A stretch of DNA of 35,187 bases, from contig JANYCY010000060.1 in the NCBI GenBank assembly GCA_025360045.1, positions 1-35,187 of the forward strand, written 5' to 3'. Numbering within the stretch: position 1 is the first letter of the stretch; each line of letters begins with the position of its first letter. Shown in pieces: positions 16,624 through 24,259 of this stretch. The notes beneath the pieces were generated by a model. It searched no databases and was not told where the DNA came from. It saw nothing but the letters and a program-made list of their open reading frames with translations. Source of the stretch: Janthinobacterium sp. (lineage in GTDB: Bacteria; Pseudomonadota; Gammaproteobacteria; Burkholderiales; Chitinibacteraceae). Position numbers and translations under genes: made by a program.

Positions 16624-16695
16624 TTATGTCGAACTACTTACTATTACCGCCATAAGCAAAGTGATCCATATACCCATCGTAAGGATTTGGCTCAT
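16624..16695 (-). CDS. tiny hydrophobic peptide, copy 2 (23 aa)
   Basis: The first 19 codons equal copy 1. The end differs because the duplication stops there, giving a C-terminal SSST instead of D. It has the same GGGAAG site and the same upstream palindromic repeat (16719-16792). Unlike copy 1 it has a clear terminator 4 nt downstream. Coding status and toxicity are inference. Confidence 0.4.
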   Translation of the reverse strand: MSQILTMGIWITLLMAVIVSSST

Positions 16696-16802
16696 ATTAA
16701 CTTCCCGCAACGAAACGTCGTCATTCCCGCATGCCTTTGGCGGAAATCCAGATGCACGACTGGATCCCCGATAAAAACACTCGGGGATGACGGTTTGTCA
16801 TA
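16639..16802. repeat. 164-bp direct repeat, right copy
   Basis: Partner of 16303-16466. The sequence from 16803 to about 17110 holds no gene I can support; short frames there lack ribosome sites and known motifs. Confidence 0.95.
16719..16792. repeat. palindromic repeat family 1, copy 7
   Basis: Identical to copy 6 apart from one base, as part of the 164-bp duplication. Confidence 0.9.
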
Positions 16803-17114
16803 TCGGGAAATTATTTCGAGCCATATCCTAAGGACGAAAGCGATCTGCTTTCAGGCCGAATCGCTTACTCAACCACGGCCCTATATTCAGTGGATAACAA
16901 CAACTGGACTTGTAACGGGAGTGGCAATGTTTCGTCAGTGGCAGTGGCAGCGCTTGCTTATGGGATGATGAAAGTTGTTGGGTTCTTTGTTTGACGATTG
17001 ACGCAGGAATAGAATTTCTACCTTTCCAAATTTCTTTTTTTGATGCGTTTTCAAAACTGAGGGGACAAGATACACACACCACAAGGCCTGTGTTTATATG
17101 AAATGTATTCAAAT

Positions 17115-17151
17115 TAAAAAACAAAAAGCCCACCAGTTGAAGTGGTGGGCT
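17115..17151 (-). terminator. intrinsic terminator of tRNA-Ser
   Basis: AGCCCACCA (17127-17135) pairs perfectly with TGGTGGGCT (17143-17151). The minus strand continues TTTTGTTTTTTAA. It lies 55 nt beyond the 3' end of the tRNA. Confidence 0.85.
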
Positions 17152-17205
17152 AAATGCTGGGCTACATCTAAATCTTCTTGAACACCTTGATCTAAAAGGT
17201 GTAAA

Positions 17206-17295
17206 TGGCGGAGAGAGGGGGATTCGAACCCCCGACAGGTTTTCACCTGTGGCCGCTTTCCAGGCGACTAACTTAAACCACTCATACATCTCTCC
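17206..17295 (-). tRNA. tRNA-Ser (anticodon GGA)
   Basis: A 90-nt class II tRNA on the minus strand. The 7-bp acceptor GGAGAGA/TCTCTCC, discriminator G and an encoded CCA are present. The anticodon loop CTGGAAA gives GGA. The long variable arm pairs ACAGGT with ACCTGT. The T arm GGGGG-TTCGAAT-CCCCC is perfect. It reads UCC/UCU serine codons. Serine tRNAs are common integration sites; here the gene lies between the accessory block and housekeeping genes. Confidence 0.97.
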
Positions 17296-17310
17296 GCGAG
17301 AAGAGGCCGA

Positions 17311-17339
17311 ATAATAATCAACTTAGCGGGAGTGCGCAA
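17311..17339 (-). promoter_or_regulatory. sigma-70 promoter of tRNA-Ser
   Basis: On the minus strand, a -35 TTGCGC (17334-17339) and a -10 TATTAT (17311-17316) are separated by 17 bp. A GC-rich discriminator (TCGGCC) follows, as in stringently controlled stable-RNA promoters. The tRNA starts 16 nt downstream of the -10. Confidence 0.65.
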
Positions 17340-17583
17340 GCCCTATTGCTGATTATTTTTCATTTTCTTTGCATTTTTTCTACTCATCCATCCTACTTTG
17401 CTTAACAAACACCCATATTTATTATAAATATCAAATAATTAGCAAAATTCAATGCGATTTAAATGAAGCTCAAAAAAAACTTAATCTATTTAAACACTCA
17501 AACCACAACTCAATTGGCATGCCCGCACCAAGCAGGGCCAAAATATGTGCTTTGCATGTCGCCCCTCCCCACTCTAGGTAAAA
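17340..17583. other. AT-rich intergenic region, no gene seen
   Basis: Between the tRNA promoter and the fumarase terminator. AT-rich, with scattered short frames but no ribosome sites, no RNA gene and no clear repeat. Confidence 0.5.
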
Positions 17584-17610
17584 CAAAACCCACGTAAGGT
17601 GGGCTTTGTT
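17584..17610 (-). terminator. terminator of the fumarase gene
   Basis: ACAAA-CCCAC pairs with GTGGG-TTTGT around a 5-nt loop, with one mismatch. The minus strand continues TTTTA. It lies 18 nt after the fumarase stop. Confidence 0.75.
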
Positions 17611-17627
17611 ACTGCTCTATATACGCC

Positions 17628-19145
17628 TTAACCCACAACTGGAATCTTGCCGATTTTGGCTTGCCAGATTTTTGGCGCTGTCGCGTGTACCGAAATGCCC
17701 TGCGAATCAACCGCCACGGTAACGGGCATATCCACCACGTCAAACTCGTAAATGGCTTCCATGCCCAGATCAGCAAAACCAACCACGCGACTGGCTTTAA
17801 TCGCTTTGGAGACCAGATACGCAGCGCCGCCTACGGCCATTAAATAAACGGACTTGTGCTTTTTGATGGCATCGAGGCCCGCCGGGCCGCGCTCTGCCTT
17901 GCCGATCATGCCTAAGAGACCGGTTTCGGCCAGCACTTGCTCAGTAAACTTATCCATACGCGTCGCCGTAGTCGGGCCTGCTGGGCCGACGATTTCATCG
18001 CGCACTGGGTCTACTGGGCCAACGTAGTAGATAAAGCGCCCAGCAAAATCAACCGGCAGTTTTTCGCCTTTATTGAGCATTTCTACCATACGCTTATGCG
18101 CGGCGTCACGACCAGTGAGCATTTTGCCGTTGAGGAGCAACGTTTGGCCTGGCTGCCAGCTGGCGACGTCCTCACGGGTCACGGTGTTTAGATCAATGCG
18201 GATCGACTCAGCAGATGGTGTCCACGTTACATCGGGCCAGTCTTCCAGCTTAGGCACTTCTAAAACAGCAGGGCCGGAGCCATCCAGCGTAAAGTGCACA
18301 TGGCGCGTGGCGGCGCAGTTTGGAATCATGGCAATCGGCAGGCTGGCTGCGTGTGTTGGATAGTCTTTGATTTTTACATCAAGTACCGTTGCTAAGCCGC
18401 CAAGGCCCTGAGCACCAATTCCCAGCGCATTTACTTTTTCGTACAGCTCAATACGCAGCTCTTCAGCACGGGTTTGTGCGCCACGCTCGATCAGCTCTTG
18501 AATATCGATGGATTCCATCAGCGCTTCTTTGGCCATGACCATGGCCTTTTCTGCCGTGCCGCCGATACCAATCCCTAACATACCTGGCGGACACCAGCCT
18601 GCGCCCATTTGCGGCACGGTTTTAAGTACCCAATCCACAATCGAATCCGATGGGTTGAGCATGGCGAATTTGGATTTATTCTCTGAGCCGCCACCTTTGG
18701 CTGCGATATCAATTTCTACCGTATTGCCTTCCACGATTTCGTAATGAATCACGGCTGGGGTGTTATCTTTGGTGTTTTGGCGCTTGCCTGCTGGGTCTTG
18801 CAGAATGGACGCGCGCAGCTTGTTATCCGGGTGCAAATAAGCGCGGCGCACGCCTTCGTTAATCATATCGGTGAGGCTCATGGTCGCATCGGCCCATTGC
18901 ACATTCATGCCGACGCGCACAAAACAGGTGACAATGCCGGTATCTTGGCAAATAGGGCGATGGCCCTCTGCGCACATGCGGCTATTGGTTAGAATCTGCG
19001 CGATGGCGTCTTTAGCTGCGGGTGATTCTTCTTTCTCGTACGCTTTACCTAATGCTTGGATGTAATCTTTAGGATGGTAATAGCTGATGTATTGCAGGCT
19101 ATCGCTGATGCTATCGATTAAGTCTTGCTGGCGTATTGTGGTCAT
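17628..19145 (-). CDS. class I fumarate hydratase (iron-sulfur, FumA/FumB type)
   Basis: 505 aa, the full length of single-chain class I fumarases. The enzyme interconverts fumarate and malate in the TCA cycle in the cytoplasm, using an oxygen-sensitive [4Fe-4S] cluster. The three cluster cysteines are visible in ICQDTG (Cys66), GAGWCPPGMLG (~184) and PNCAATRHVHF (~278). The catalytic C-terminal beta subunit has LNGKMLTGRDAAHKRM, GPAGPTTATRMDKF and GKAERG. It is transcribed alone, away from the GntR regulator, with a terminator directly behind it. It is a normal housekeeping gene with no sign of damage. Confidence 0.96.
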   Translation of the reverse strand: MTTIRQQDLIDSISDSLQYISYYHPKDYIQALGKAYEKEESPAAKDAIAQILTNSRMCAEGHRPICQDTGIVTCFVRVGMNVQWADATMSLTDMINEGVRRAYLHPDNKLRASILQDPAGKRQNTKDNTPAVIHYEIVEGNTVEIDIAAKGGGSENKSKFAMLNPSDSIVDWVLKTVPQMGAGWCPPGMLGIGIGGTAEKAMVMAKEALMESIDIQELIERGAQTRAEELRIELYEKVNALGIGAQGLGGLATVLDVKIKDYPTHAASLPIAMIPNCAATRHVHFTLDGSGPAVLEVPKLEDWPDVTWTPSAESIRIDLNTVTREDVASWQPGQTLLLNGKMLTGRDAAHKRMVEMLNKGEKLPVDFAGRFIYYVGPVDPVRDEIVGPAGPTTATRMDKFTEQVLAETGLLGMIGKAERGPAGLDAIKKHKSVYLMAVGGAAYLVSKAIKASRVVGFADLGMEAIYEFDVVDMPVTVAVDSQGISVHATAPKIWQAKIGKIPVVG

Positions 19146-19233
19146 CTTCTGGTCCCAGTGGTTTTACAGGATGACGCAATTGTAGCGCATGAGCGGGTTA
19201 GAAAATATTGGCGCAAACAGCCAGCTCAACGTT

Positions 19234-19250
19234 TAGATCAATATCATCTA
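19234..19250. promoter_or_regulatory. candidate operator between the divergent genes
   Basis: TAGAT and ATCTA form a 5-bp inverted repeat with a 7-bp spacer in the 162-bp gap between the fumarase and the GntR regulator. GntR/HutC proteins bind short palindromes near their own gene. Weak evidence: the arms are short and AT-rich. Confidence 0.2.
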
Positions 19251-19307
19251 GTTGCAATGTTATTCAATTACAATAGCTTTTATTACACTTACACAACAGA
19301 CCATACT

Positions 19308-20030
19308 ATGCTTGACCGTCACTCCGGCGTTGCCCTTTGGCGACAAATTGAAGACTCACTGGCACGCGATATTAGCAATAAAATCCTGCGCGATCGCATG
19401 CCCAATGAAACCGAGCTGGCAACGCAATTTGCCGTCAATCGCCATACCATTCGGCGTGCATTGCAAGCACTTGAAGCACGCGGCCTAGTCAGAATTGAGC
19501 AAGGCCGTGGCACCTTTGTGCAAGAAGAAATGATTGATTACCAGCTTGGGCGGCGTACTCGATTTTCGCATAGCTTACAAAAGCAGCGCCTTGCTGGACA
19601 AAGCCAAGTTTTACACGTTAAAACTGAAGCCGCCAATCCAGAAATTTGTCAGTACCTAGGCCTTGCAGTAGAAAGCCATGTGTTGCATATCGAGGCACTG
19701 GATATTGTAGATGAGCGCGTGGTGGGCGTTTGCCATCAATACTTCCCCCTGCCGCGCTTTCAGGGCTTTGAGACTTTTTACACCAGCCAGCCCAATACCA
19801 ATCTAGCGCTCAAAGCCTTTGGCATTCAGCAATGCCAGCGTAAATCATCGCGAATCAGCGCTCGCCTACCCGAAGCAGGCCAGGCGCAGCTATTATCACA
19901 AACCAAATTTCAACCGCTTCTTTGCGTAGAAAGCGTTTACAGTGATGCAGATAGCCAGATTATTGAATATGGCATTACCCATTTCACCGGCGATGCGGTG
20001 CAAATCTACTTAGAAGCCGAAACATTTTAA
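19308..20030 (+). CDS. GntR/HutC-family regulator, PhnF-like
   Basis: 240 aa from the ATG at 19308 (MLDRHSGVALWRQIEDSL); the longer upstream frame has no plausible start. An N-terminal winged helix (about 8-75: ETELATQFAVNRHTIRRALQALEARGLVRIEQGRGTFV) is typical of GntR. A UTRA ligand-binding domain (about 95-238) follows, as in the HutC subfamily. The start RHSGVALW and the block YQLGRRTRFSHSL are characteristic of PhnF, which represses phosphonate-uptake genes. No phn genes lie in the window, so its target is elsewhere or is the NUDIX gene 4 nt downstream. The ligand cannot be told from sequence. Confidence 0.85.
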   Translation: MLDRHSGVALWRQIEDSLARDISNKILRDRMPNETELATQFAVNRHTIRRALQALEARGLVRIEQGRGTFVQEEMIDYQLGRRTRFSHSLQKQRLAGQSQVLHVKTEAANPEICQYLGLAVESHVLHIEALDIVDERVVGVCHQYFPLPRFQGFETFYTSQPNTNLALKAFGIQQCQRKSSRISARLPEAGQAQLLSQTKFQPLLCVESVYSDADSQIIEYGITHFTGDAVQIYLEAETF

Positions 20031-20034
20031 ACCG

Positions 20035-20805
20035 ATGCCCATGACACCCAAGCCCCTACGCCGATTCATTGCCCTAAGCCAAGCATTAGGCTGGATGGAA
20101 GACGACAGCCTACCATTTTTGCAAGCCACACTGGGGCCAACGGCAATACAGGTAAGCAACGAAGCAATCTGCATAGACGCAGGCCTCGACGCAAAAACAC
20201 TTGAGGCACTGCTAGAACACGCCGCAATTAAGATGCGCGATGCGGGGTGGATTAAGGGCTGGCGCAATGAGCGCTACACGGTATTTGCAAGCAATCAAGC
20301 GGGTGATTTGGATTTGACCCAGCCGCTATTTCAGCTAGAACGCGCCGCCTTTCGCCGCTTTGGCCTCACCAGCCGCGCCGTGCATATCAATGGCTACACA
20401 GCCAAGGCTGAGCTATGGATTGCTCAGCGGGCAAGCAATAAAGCCATCGACCCCGACAAGCTCGATAACCTCGCCGCAGGCGGTATCTCAGCGGGTGAAA
20501 ACGTCTGGGATTGTGTAATTAGAGAGCTGGCCGAAGAAGCCGGTATCCCCGACCAGCTGGCTAGACTAGCCGTTGCTAGCGGCAGCCTGCGCACCACTCG
20601 GGTAGAGACCGATGGCTGGCATGATGAAATCATTTATACCTATGATTTAAAACTACCCGATGATTTTGTACCTAAAAATACCGATGGCGAGGTAGCAGGC
20701 TTTCAGCGCTATCGTTTTGAGCAAATTGAAGCGATTTTACCAAGGATGACACTGGATGCGGCTGCGGTAACGCAGGCTTTTCTGAAACAGCAGGAGCGGT
20801 GCTAA
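20035..20805 (+). CDS. DUF4743/NUDIX hydrolase
   Basis: 256 aa; another ATG two codons in is possible, and neither has a strong ribosome site. The N-terminal ~120 residues match the DUF4743 region seen in Tnr3-like thiamine pyrophosphokinase-associated hydrolases. The NUDIX box is at 149-171, exact to GX5EX7REUXEEXGU (GGISAGE...RELAEEAGI), so the metal-binding glutamates are intact. The family hydrolyses nucleoside-diphosphate-linked compounds. In eukaryotic relatives it acts on damaged thiamine diphosphate (oxo- and oxythiamine forms); that substrate here is inference. It directly follows the GntR gene, so the two are probably co-transcribed. Confidence 0.9.
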   Translation: MPMTPKPLRRFIALSQALGWMEDDSLPFLQATLGPTAIQVSNEAICIDAGLDAKTLEALLEHAAIKMRDAGWIKGWRNERYTVFASNQAGDLDLTQPLFQLERAAFRRFGLTSRAVHINGYTAKAELWIAQRASNKAIDPDKLDNLAAGGISAGENVWDCVIRELAEEAGIPDQLARLAVASGSLRTTRVETDGWHDEIIYTYDLKLPDDFVPKNTDGEVAGFQRYRFEQIEAILPRMTLDAAAVTQAFLKQQERC

Positions 20806-20920
20806 CCCGCACAGGCTTACTTCAAATCACCTAATTATTCCTCTTGCTCAATCTCATTATAAATATCGTAGGGCGGGTGAAACCCGCGTATTTATTCAAC
20901 ATTGCACGCGGGTTTCACCC

Positions 20921-21078
20921 CAATCCTATCAACTTAAGCTTATTGCATTGGGTGCGTTGGCATTTATTTATAGGGTGTACAACGACGTAGTCGGAGCACC
21001 AAGAACGGTGCGCAAGAAAAACGACTTGCACACCCTATACAAAACCAACCATGTTTTGACCTTAAGTTGATAGGATTG
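20921..21078. mobile_element. 158-bp MITE-like element with 18-bp perfect inverted ends and 10-bp target duplication
   Basis: The ends CAATCCTATCAACTTAAG (20921-20938) and its perfect complement (21061-21078) are flanked on both sides by GGTTTCACCC (20911-20920 and 21079-21088). No transposase frame fits inside, so it would move only with help from a full element elsewhere. Its centre holds a copy of repeat family 2. Confidence 0.85.
20969..21039. repeat. repeat family 2, copy 2, inside the MITE
   Basis: TATAGGGTGTAC...CACCCTATA with internal GCACCAAGAACGGTGCGCAAGAAAAA. It is the same arrangement as 16515-16583. The edges 20971-21037 correspond to TAGGGTG...CACCCTA. Confidence 0.8.
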
Positions 21079-21163
21079 GGTTTCACCCGCCCTACAAATT
21101 CAAAAACCAAGCCTAGCACTCAAGAAATCCATCTACACATAGTCCACTGAGCAAGAGGCATAA

Positions 21164-21916
21164 TCAGGTCAAATCATCTAAAAGCGCCGATGGCGGCAAG
21201 AAGGCTTTCCAGAATGCCACATCATATTTCCACCAAGCATGCCCCCCCATCGGGGCCGTGCCGCCATTCACCTTATAATAATAAGCAGGCTTTAATTCCA
21301 GAGAAAATAAAGAAGCTGTAATTTCATTAGGAATAATAAAATCGGCAGACAAAGCCCCCATATAAGAAAAAAACAAATCTTCACTAGAGCCTGTTTTTAA
21401 AAATACAGCAATGGCATCTGGAAATTCATTTAATAAGGCCATACATTTACGCGTTCTGCGCAAGCTTAAGCCGCCATTGCCCACATACACTTTAATCGCC
21501 TTGCCAAAATCGCCTTCAAATCGGCCAAGATTTACAAACAATTCATTACCATCCGGCCACGGTGCACCAATATAATCAAAAGGCTTACTTATCCATAAAT
21601 CCAGATCATCGCGTAAAACAATGGCATCTGTTTGTAAAATTAAAATAAAATCATAAGTATCAAACCGCTGGTAAAAATAATCCGCCAACAGTAATCGATT
21701 GTAGCCAGCAATACTCTCGAAATAGTGATCTTCAAAAAAAGAAAAGGGAACATCAGGATAGTTTTCTAAATAGTACGCACGCTCAATATTTTCTGGTGCA
21801 ATAAATTGCACCTTACGTCCCATAAGTGCATGCAAAGAAACACCCAGAGAATAATTTTCTATTTCTGTAAGCGTATATTTATATAGCGGAATAAGTACAA
21901 TAACTTGTTCTTGCAT
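21164..21916 (-). CDS. DUF5672 family glycosyltransferase-like protein
   Basis: 250 aa, with an AAAGGG site 7 nt before the ATG. The pattern is a GT-A-like fold: N-terminal VIVLIPLYK, ILILQTDAIVLRDDL (a D-x-D-like acidic motif around 95-104), FDYIGAPWPDG and GNGGLSLRRTRKC (~150-162), and a later SSEDLFFSY. These are the conserved blocks of the DUF5672 family, found in polysaccharide and glycan clusters. The donor and acceptor are unknown. It is the last gene of the minus-strand export/sugar run, 42 nt after fdtB. An intergenic region full of repeats follows. Confidence 0.8.
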   Translation of the reverse strand: MQEQVIVLIPLYKYTLTEIENYSLGVSLHALMGRKVQFIAPENIERAYYLENYPDVPFSFFEDHYFESIAGYNRLLLADYFYQRFDTYDFILILQTDAIVLRDDLDLWISKPFDYIGAPWPDGNELFVNLGRFEGDFGKAIKVYVGNGGLSLRRTRKCMALLNEFPDAIAVFLKTGSSEDLFFSYMGALSADFIIPNEITASLFSLELKPAYYYKVNGGTAPMGGHAWWKYDVAFWKAFLPPSALLDDLT

Positions 21917-21958
21917 TAAAAAACCCTTTTGACCAGGCTAATATGCCAAATTAAAAAA

Positions 21959-23059
21959 TCACACTACACATGCCCTTACTGCGGCAATCACCTGATTCAC
22001 ATCGCTTTGGCTCATTGTTGGGCTTAAAGGCAAACTCAGCACTTGATGATGAATTTTTTCAGCAATGGGAAAAGATAATTGATTAAACGTTTTATAAGCA
22101 CTTTGCTGATGAGGTGCAATTGGGTAATGTATCAAGGTAACAATGCCTAGCTCTGCAAGCTTACTTTGCAATTCATCTCTTTTTTCAGAGCGCAGCACAT
22201 ACAAATGCCAGACGGGTGAAGTACCCTCAGCCACAATGGGTAAATGCAATGGCAAGCCCTGCAATCCTTGAGTATATTGCTGCGCAATCCGGCAACGCAG
22301 CTGAGTTTCTATATCTAAATGAGGAAGCTTCACACCAAGCAATGCCGCTTGCAATTCATCCAGACGGCAATTAAAGCCCTGTACATCATTATAATATTTA
22401 ACTTTTGATCCGTAATTTAAAAGCATCCGCACTTTTTCTATCAGCAAATCATCATTGCTGGTAATCGCCCCGGCATCGCCCAATGCACCTAAATTTTTTC
22501 CCGGATAAAAACTAAATCCTGCTGCATGGCCAAGCCCCCCTACTTTTCTGCCTTTATATAAGGCACCATGCGCCTGCGCGGCGTCTTCAATTACTTTTAA
22601 ATTATACCGATTGGCAATAGCCATAATTGCATCCATGTCAGCAGGTTGCCCATACAGATGCACGGCGATAATCGCTTTGGTCCGCGGCGTAATGGCCGAT
22701 TCAATTAAAGCAGGACTAATATTATAGCTGGATTCAAGCGGCTCTACCGGTACAGGCACCGCCCCCGCATAAGTCACCGCCAGCCATGTGGCAATATAGG
22801 TATTAGAGGGCACAATTACCTCATCACCCGCCCCGATTCCAAAAGAACGTAAAATTAAATGCAAAGCATCAAGGCCGTTACTCACCCCGGCGCAATGCTT
22901 TGTTTCGCAATAGCTGGCGAAAGATTTTTCAAAGAGATTTAATTCTTCTCCCAGAATATAGCGGCCTGAATCCAACACACGCTCAAATGCCTGAATTAAT
23001 TCAGCACGATGCAGTGCATTAATCGATTTCAAATCCAGAAAAGGAATATTATTTTTCAT
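21959..23059 (-). CDS. fdtB: DegT/DnrJ/EryC1/StrS sugar aminotransferase, FdtB-like
   Basis: 366 aa, PLP-dependent. Visible: [15 protein letters not shown] at the start; [30 protein letters not shown]; the [18 protein letters not shown] block; and the PLP-binding lysine region [19 protein letters not shown] (Lys near 185). These match the 3-aminotransferases that convert dTDP-3-oxo-6-deoxyhexose to the 3-amino sugar with glutamate (FdtB for Fuc3N, QdtB for Qui3N). Its ATG overlaps the fdtC stop by one base (TAATG). FdtB and QdtB cannot be told apart reliably by eye. The symbol is given for the family role. Confidence 0.88.
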   Translation of the reverse strand: MKNNIPFLDLKSINALHRAELIQAFERVLDSGRYILGEELNLFEKSFASYCETKHCAGVSNGLDALHLILRSFGIGAGDEVIVPSNTYIATWLAVTYAGAVPVPVEPLESSYNISPALIESAITPRTKAIIAVHLYGQPADMDAIMAIANRYNLKVIEDAAQAHGALYKGRKVGGLGHAAGFSFYPGKNLGALGDAGAITSNDDLLIEKVRMLLNYGSKVKYYNDVQGFNCRLDELQAALLGVKLPHLDIETQLRCRIAQQYTQGLQGLPLHLPIVAEGTSPVWHLYVLRSEKRDELQSKLAELGIVTLIHYPIAPHQQSAYKTFNQLSFPIAEKIHHQVLSLPLSPTMSQSDVNQVIAAVRACVV

Positions 23060-23775
23060 TATTCAAGTGTTTTCACAAAACGGGCAGGCACACCTGCGAC
23101 TAATGTTTTTTCTTTTACATCTTTAGTCACAACCGAACCAGCGCCTACCGTAGCGCCTTGCCCAACCCGAATAGCCGGCAATAATGATGCACCCACACCA
23201 ATCACCACATGATCTTCAATTGTGGGGCCAACCACATGCGATGAATATCCTTCTCTTACCGCATTATCATTGGTGGTACCTACATGCAGGCTGATAAATA
23301 CATCATCCCCAATCACGGCATTACCCGTAATATGGCTGCAATCCATAATTTTAGTACGGCTGCCAATTTTAGTATTGTAATTCACCGTCACATACCGGCT
23401 TAAAATACAAAAACTGCCCACACTGCATTTCTCTCTGATTGAAGCCCCATCACCCAGCAGAGTATTATTGCCGATAATTACATCATAAAAAATAACCGAA
23501 TTGGGACCAATAGAGCACTCGTCTCCAATTTGGACCACCTTATCAAATTCCGGCATACGTGCCAAAGCACCTGCTCCCTTAGGCTCTTTGCCAATAAAGG
23601 CCCCCGGAAACACCTCTACAGCACGCCCTATATTTACCCCATCAGCAATAACCACATGGGGATGAATCACACTATCATCGCCAATCACACACTCGCCAAT
23701 CACAGCAAAAGGCATGACTGTGACATTAGCCCCTAATTTTGCTTTTTCTGAAATAATTGCAGAAGGATGAATCAT
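23059..23775 (-). CDS. fdtC: left-handed beta-helix acyltransferase, FdtC/QdtC-like
   Basis: 238 aa made almost entirely of hexapeptide repeats (for example [39 protein letters not shown]), which form a trimeric left-handed beta-helix. Such enzymes move an acetyl group from acetyl-CoA to an amino sugar. The position between the ketoisomerase and the aminotransferase gene points to 3-N-acetylation of dTDP-3-amino-3,6-dideoxyhexose. A likely catalytic His lies in the [15 protein letters not shown] region. Its start overlaps the fdtA stop as ATGA and its stop touches the fdtB start, so the three genes are tightly coupled. Confidence 0.88.
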   Translation of the reverse strand: MIHPSAIISEKAKLGANVTVMPFAVIGECVIGDDSVIHPHVVIADGVNIGRAVEVFPGAFIGKEPKGAGALARMPEFDKVVQIGDECSIGPNSVIFYDVIIGNNTLLGDGASIREKCSVGSFCILSRYVTVNYNTKIGSRTKIMDCSHITGNAVIGDDVFISLHVGTTNDNAVREGYSSHVVGPTIEDHVVIGVGASLLPAIRVGQGATVGAGSVVTKDVKEKTLVAGVPARFVKTLE

Positions 23776-24179
23776 GATGTGGCACTCACGGCTTGATTAG
23801 TAAATTCTTCATAGCTACGAATATAGTCTGACTCATCGTAATAATCATCGGTTAATACCAATAAAACACAGTCATCACTAAAATCATACATTTCCCGCCA
23901 AATCATCGACTCAATTAATAAGCCTTGTGCCGGATTGTCTAATAAAAGCTCAATTTTTTCCCTGCCATCATCCAGCAAAAAACGGCAAGACCCCCTCAAT
24001 GAAATTGCAACCTGCTTCAATGTCTTGTGTGCATGAAACCCGCGGTGAACGCCTTCTTTTGTGCCAAACAAATAATAAACCCGCTTAATTGGAAAAGGGA
24101 TGTTCTTTTGCTCTTCGAGCGAAACCAATGAGCCCCTATCATCCCCATGCTTTTGTAGTTGAATAAACTTAATTTGCAT
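23772..24179 (-). CDS. fdtA: dTDP-4-oxo-6-deoxyglucose 3,4-ketoisomerase, FdtA/QdtA-like (WxcM cupin)
   Basis: 135 aa from the ATG at 24179, with AGAGG just upstream; the longer frame start at 24260 is Cys-rich and unsupported. A single cupin domain has DDRGSLVSLEE, VYYLFGTKEGVHRGFHAHK (catalytic His pair around 49-51) and a late DYYDESDYIRSYEEF. The RGxHAHK motif is the hallmark of FdtA/QdtA-type ketoisomerases. These isomerise dTDP-4-oxo-6-deoxyglucose to the 3-oxo sugar, the first committed step to dTDP-Fuc3NAc or dTDP-Qui3NAc. The supply genes rmlA and rmlB are not in the window. First of the three coupled sugar genes. Confidence 0.9.
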   Translation of the reverse strand: MQIKFIQLQKHGDDRGSLVSLEEQKNIPFPIKRVYYLFGTKEGVHRGFHAHKTLKQVAISLRGSCRFLLDDGREKIELLLDNPAQGLLIESMIWREMYDFSDDCVLLVLTDDYYDESDYIRSYEEFTNQAVSATS

Positions 24180-24259
24180 AATAACCTCTGCTTCAAAAAA
24201 TACCGGATCCGCATAAGTAAAAACTGAGCAAAAACAAACTGGCAAACTACAAAATCGCA

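Larger units (their letters stand above)
20868..21095. repeat. repeat family 3: outer palindrome interrupted by a MITE
   Basis: GTAGGGCGGGTGAAACCC (20868-20885) and GGGTTTCACCCGCCCTAC (21078-21095) are perfect complements. The ancestral palindrome is 20868-20920 plus 21089-21095; the rest is inserted DNA and its target duplication. Confidence 0.9.

Noticed and set aside
16808-16980. Plus-strand frame with a protein-like stretch (YSTTALYSVDNNNW...)
   Set aside because: It has no start codon with a ribosome site after the last stop and I recognise no family; it may be a gene fragment but I cannot support it.
16828-17289. 153-codon minus-strand frame
   Set aside because: It runs through the tRNA-Ser gene and its terminator, so it is a chance frame.
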